Below, one piece after another: positions 60,867-64,000 of a DNA stretch of 64,000 bases; within the stretch, counting starts at the first letter, position 1; every line of letters begins with the position of its first letter. The notes below the pieces were generated by a model, which saw only the letters and a list, made by a program, of their open reading frames with translations, ran no database searches and was not told where the DNA came from. The position numbers were made by a program, and so were the translations under genes. Origin of the DNA: Gossypium raimondii (Eukaryota; Streptophyta; Magnoliopsida; Malvales; Malvaceae); NCBI RefSeq assembly GCF_025698545.1, contig NC_068569.1:17050001-17114000 (forward strand), given 5' to 3'.

Positions 60867-62375
60867 AATATAACTTATCTAAAATATTTAAGGTTGTTTT
60901 AGTAATTTCCTTGATTGGAGTGATGCCGAGTTGACTTGTAATGCTAATTCAATCACACACTTAAATAATAGTATAAAGAACTATTATTTTTAAAATTCAA
61001 TAAAAATTAATTATATATTTGACTGTAAAAAAAAACCAATAATTATTAGGAATGAAGTTTGGGAAACTTTGAAGTTCATGTTGAAGTTTTATCCTATATG
61101 AGATATTATTATTATTAATCAAAGATGGAGTATGTAATATTAAAACTATATTAATTGATTGTAATTATAATTGTAACCAAAAAGTAGTAGAATTAAATGA
61201 CATTTCTTATTTATCTATAACTATTAATTAAAAATATTTTAAAATGAAAATCAAACATAAAAATAATGATAGTGTTTGCATTTTAGCCCGTTAATTTTCA
61301 TGATGATTACGGGCTCCAATTTAGAAATCACAATGTGGGTAATTATTAACAAAGTTGGTTATTTAAAAAAGAAATTATGTTATATAAAGATTGAAGATGT
61401 AAAACAACACATTATCCGCCGTTCACTTTTTACTAATTCAAGTTATAATGTGGTTATCTTTGTCCACATCTCCTCTCCTATTTTGTATAATACAAGTACT
61501 TCCAAATGAATCCAGTCGGTTTTGTGATTCATGTCATAAAAACTATATCTACTGCTAATCACCATTCTTATTTCTTTTTTAATATTACTCCATTAAACAT
61601 CCTCAACTTGCAACAACAATTGTAATATTCTGTGATAAGTATAATTAGATAAATATTATTTAGGTTGCGGTTTCGCCAAAACAAAACCTGTTTCAAACCA
61701 AAATTAATGATTTTTAAAAAAAACAGTGTTTTGATAAACTTAAAAATGAAGTACTGAAAATTTAAGTTATAAAATTGTTTGATATATTACTTAAAATTAA
61801 TTACGGAATATAATTAGATTATTTGATAAATATAAAATATATGCTACATTTAATCCTTAATTTTAAACATTCCACCTTATTCTAAACAAAAATAAAATTT
61901 TATAAGATTTAAATTAAATTAAATTAAATTTTCTACACTTTTTTTATAGAAAAGAAATTCTATCAAATTGTTTTAATTTAGATGATCAAACATGTGTAAA
62001 AATAATAAATTAATTGATTTAATTTTTTCAATGATTTATCAAAACCAAAATAAAATTAAAACTTCAAGAATATTTAATAGTATACTTCAAATTAAAGTTT
62101 AAAAAAATTGAATTATCAAAGACAATGCTTTTAATAATGTTTTGAATTTAAAAATAAAAAGGAAACGTGGCAATCTGCTCCGCACTCCCAAGCTTATCCT
62201 CTGTTTTCGCTCTTAGCAGCGTCTAATTTTACGTGTCCCTCCAACAATATTTCACCAAGTTATTCAATTAAATAAAATAAGTTTTCTTTATTATTTTCTC
62301 TTCATTATTCACTACAAGATCGCCGGCTTATCAAAAAAGACCGCTTTTTTTTCGTTTTTCAAGTCTTACGTTTAC
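60867..62375. other. AT-rich spacer before the LBD gene's 3' end
   Basis: No gene. 60867-61000 continues the hairpin-word repeat. 61100-61700 shows nothing clear. 62150-62375 is more balanced and probably overlaps the LBD 3' untranslated region. Confidence 0.45.
61728..62045. mobile_element. Small AT-rich MITE-like element
   Basis: Ends GTTTTGATAAACTT (61728) and, reverse-complemented, GTTTTGATAAATCAT (62031-62045) form a short TIR around 318 bp. Part of it (61728-61895) matches 40577-40765 in inverted orientation. No target duplication confirmed. Confidence 0.5.
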
Positions 62376-63152
62376 TCAAACGAAGAGTTTCAAAATCTTT
62401 CTCTCTTGCCTTCCTTCATATTCGTTGCTTTCGGAAGCAGTTATCTCTGATTCCTCCGAGTACATCGACATCGTTTTTGCTTTCTTCTTTTCTTCTTCGT
62501 ATCGCCTTCCGGCACGTCTTCCGTTACCGGACTTAGTCGTCGTCAAAGAGAGGCTTAGATCCGACGCCGCCGAAGCCGATTGATTGTCCATCATCATCAT
62601 CCTCATCAAAGGATTGGACTCGGCGTAGCGGCTTGGGAAGTGGTACGACTCGTCGCCACAGAAACGATCAGATGACTCGTCGCAACTTGGCCTCCAAACT
62701 CCGGCTGAAATCTCCGAAACAGGCCGTAAGGATCCGCCTCGAAGAACCGTATCCACCGCCGCCTGACAGATATGCCAGTTCCCACTGGATAACAGCCCTA
62801 CCGCTCCGTTCACCGGATTCACGGTACGACCACATGCCTCGAACAATAAAGACTGAAACAAAGCTAACAAAATTCCAAAAAAACAAAAACACTCTTAAAT
62901 ATACGTAAAGAATCAAATCAGAAATTCGATAACGTAAATAGAAAATGAAGTATTCTTGTAAAAATTACCAGGGCGTTGGGATTCAGGTACAGAAGAGATA
63001 AGAGAAAGTAAGTCACTACGGCCGAAAAACTTGGCGAGAAATAAGGTGGCGTTGCCTTGGGCTTCGGGGGATTCGATCCAACGTAAGCTTGACCGTAACA
63101 CACATGTCTCCCTGCACCCTTTTCGGAGCACTCGGCAACCGTTGCAGCTCAT
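62376..63152 (-). CDS. LOB-domain transcription factor, class II (LBD37-42 group)
   Basis: Two exons on the minus strand, 63152-62969 and 62863-62376, give 223 residues. The LOB zinc-finger-like block is C3-x2-C6-x6-C13-x3-C17 in [17 protein letters not shown]. The GAS region follows ([19 protein letters not shown]), then [19 protein letters not shown] and [19 protein letters not shown], which is the class II signature. The class I leucine-zipper segment is absent, as expected. The end KILKLFV matches the conserved class II C-terminus, and DLSLSL (EAR-like) before it suggests repressor activity. In Arabidopsis LBD37-39 repress anthocyanin and nitrate-response genes. Start is Met at 63152, since the family begins MSCNGC; 31 open codons upstream are leader. 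The intron acceptor is the TAG at 62864-62866 and not the closer CAG, because only it keeps P-A-L-F-Q. Several LOB positions are unusual ([16 protein letters not shown]). Confidence 0.95.
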
Positions 63153-64000
63153 ATTTCCCCCCTCAACTAACCACCGTCTGATCTTGAAAAGAAAAGAAAA
63201 AACTGATCCTTCTATTTGACCGGTGATTACTTGGGTTTCAAGCAAAGCAGGTAAAGAAAGTGGGCAAAAGGAGTGAGTGAGCTTGAAAAAAGCACAAGAG
63301 AAAGAAGAGAGGAGGAGGGTGGTATTTTAATGAACGTGATAGTTTAGGGGTTGAGTTAAGTTAACTGTGGTTGGGTTAAGGGGTATTGTTATTTTATTTG
63401 GATTTATGACGGTGGGGGGGAATATGAATATCTTCCAAACTCTGGGCACGAGCGGCTCCGTGTTTCCGCTTCCTTTTTTATGTTTTTATGACCACCGTTG
63501 GATTCCAAACTTTTTGATTGATGTGGATCGTTGGATTAGTTTTGTCCATCCAAATCTTTTCAATCTTTTTTGTACTTCCCTCTTAGTACGATTTATCAAA
63601 CACTAGAAGCCGGCAGAATCTGATCCTTGCTCTTCTTCTTAATTACACCCTTTAATTCACCAGTTAAAATTTGATTATTACACTAAAAAATTACTTCTCA
63701 ACTATTGTGTGGAGTAAAATTCAAAAAGAAGGCATAGCTTTATGAGAGTAAAAGAAAGGTGCTGTATTATGGGTAATGATGATAATTTTGATAATATTAG
63801 TGGGGGAATATAATCTTAATTGAGATGGGGATTGAAATTGTACATATAGAGTAGTTGAGGACAAAACCAGACAACAATATCCTTATCAGCACAGGTTCCA
63901 CTTTAGCATTAGTCAAGAAACAGTAATGGAACATGTTGGTTGCTATAGGAATATAATTTGATTTTGTCGACAAACCTACCTAGTTCTCAGCTAAGCTTAA
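63153..64000. promoter_or_regulatory. Upstream region of the LBD gene
   Basis: 63153-63330 is a purine-rich stretch (pyrimidine-rich in the direction of transcription) fitting a leader. No strong TATA box is seen. 63340-64000 shows no gene. Confidence 0.45.

Noticed and set aside
63153-63245. Upstream ATG adding 31 residues to the LBD protein
   Set aside because: LBD class II proteins begin MSCNGC at the Cys cluster; the extension has no counterpart.

Overview
This is nuclear DNA from a dicot plant, very probably cotton (Gossypium) or another member of the Malvaceae. The genes have GT-AG introns and plant-specific families (LBD, QWRF, SBT1 subtilase, glycine-rich wall protein). The gaps are AT-rich. 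The long repeats have the look of cotton LTR-type repeats, including arrays built on the words CACACGG and GGGCGTGTG. The species call rests on remembered repeat style, not on a search.

Layout. 1-8.0 kb is a nest of LTR-type fossils (solo-LTR-like, all in minus orientation). Two of them can be bounded exactly by 5-bp target duplications, and one sits inside the other. 8.6-9.4 kb is a MITE-like repeat against the promoter of an ankyrin/arginine N-methyltransferase gene (9609-11116, three exons). A convergent intronless SBT1-type subtilase follows (12256-14562, minus). 14.8-20 kb is a gene-free AT-rich stretch. 20.0-23.2 kb is a Mutator-like element with long inverted ends, a broken MAIN-like (plant mobile domain) gene and a near-perfect 0.95-kb palindrome. 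24.3-25.0 kb is a secreted glycine-rich protein.

27.0-36.4 kb holds four small genes on the plus strand: an At2g23090-like zinc-finger protein, an Mpv17/PMP22 membrane protein, an 87-residue basic protein of unknown function, and a 110-residue secreted precursor whose C-terminal part resembles the sulfated peptide TWS1. A degenerate tRNA-Ala lies between the last two. 36.8 kb holds a foldback that could be a small-RNA precursor. 37-47 kb is repeat-rich: two related MITEs, one with a perfect 8-bp hAT-type target duplication, and a 3.8-kb LTR-type fossil with a perfect 5-bp target duplication. 49.4-54.0 kb is a six-exon QWRF microtubule-protein gene. 56.6-62.0 kb holds a long-TIR MITE, another LTR-type fossil and a third MITE. 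62.4-63.2 kb is a class II LBD transcription factor on the minus strand.

The genes do not form a pathway or cluster; they are ordinary single-copy-type plant genes separated by repeats. The most interesting items are the TWS1-like peptide gene, the palindrome inside the MAIN-carrying element, the unnamed 87-residue protein, the foldback at 36.8 kb and a hairpin word (GTTGGYGT...ACRCCAAC) that recurs in AT-rich repeats. No new multi-gene system was found.
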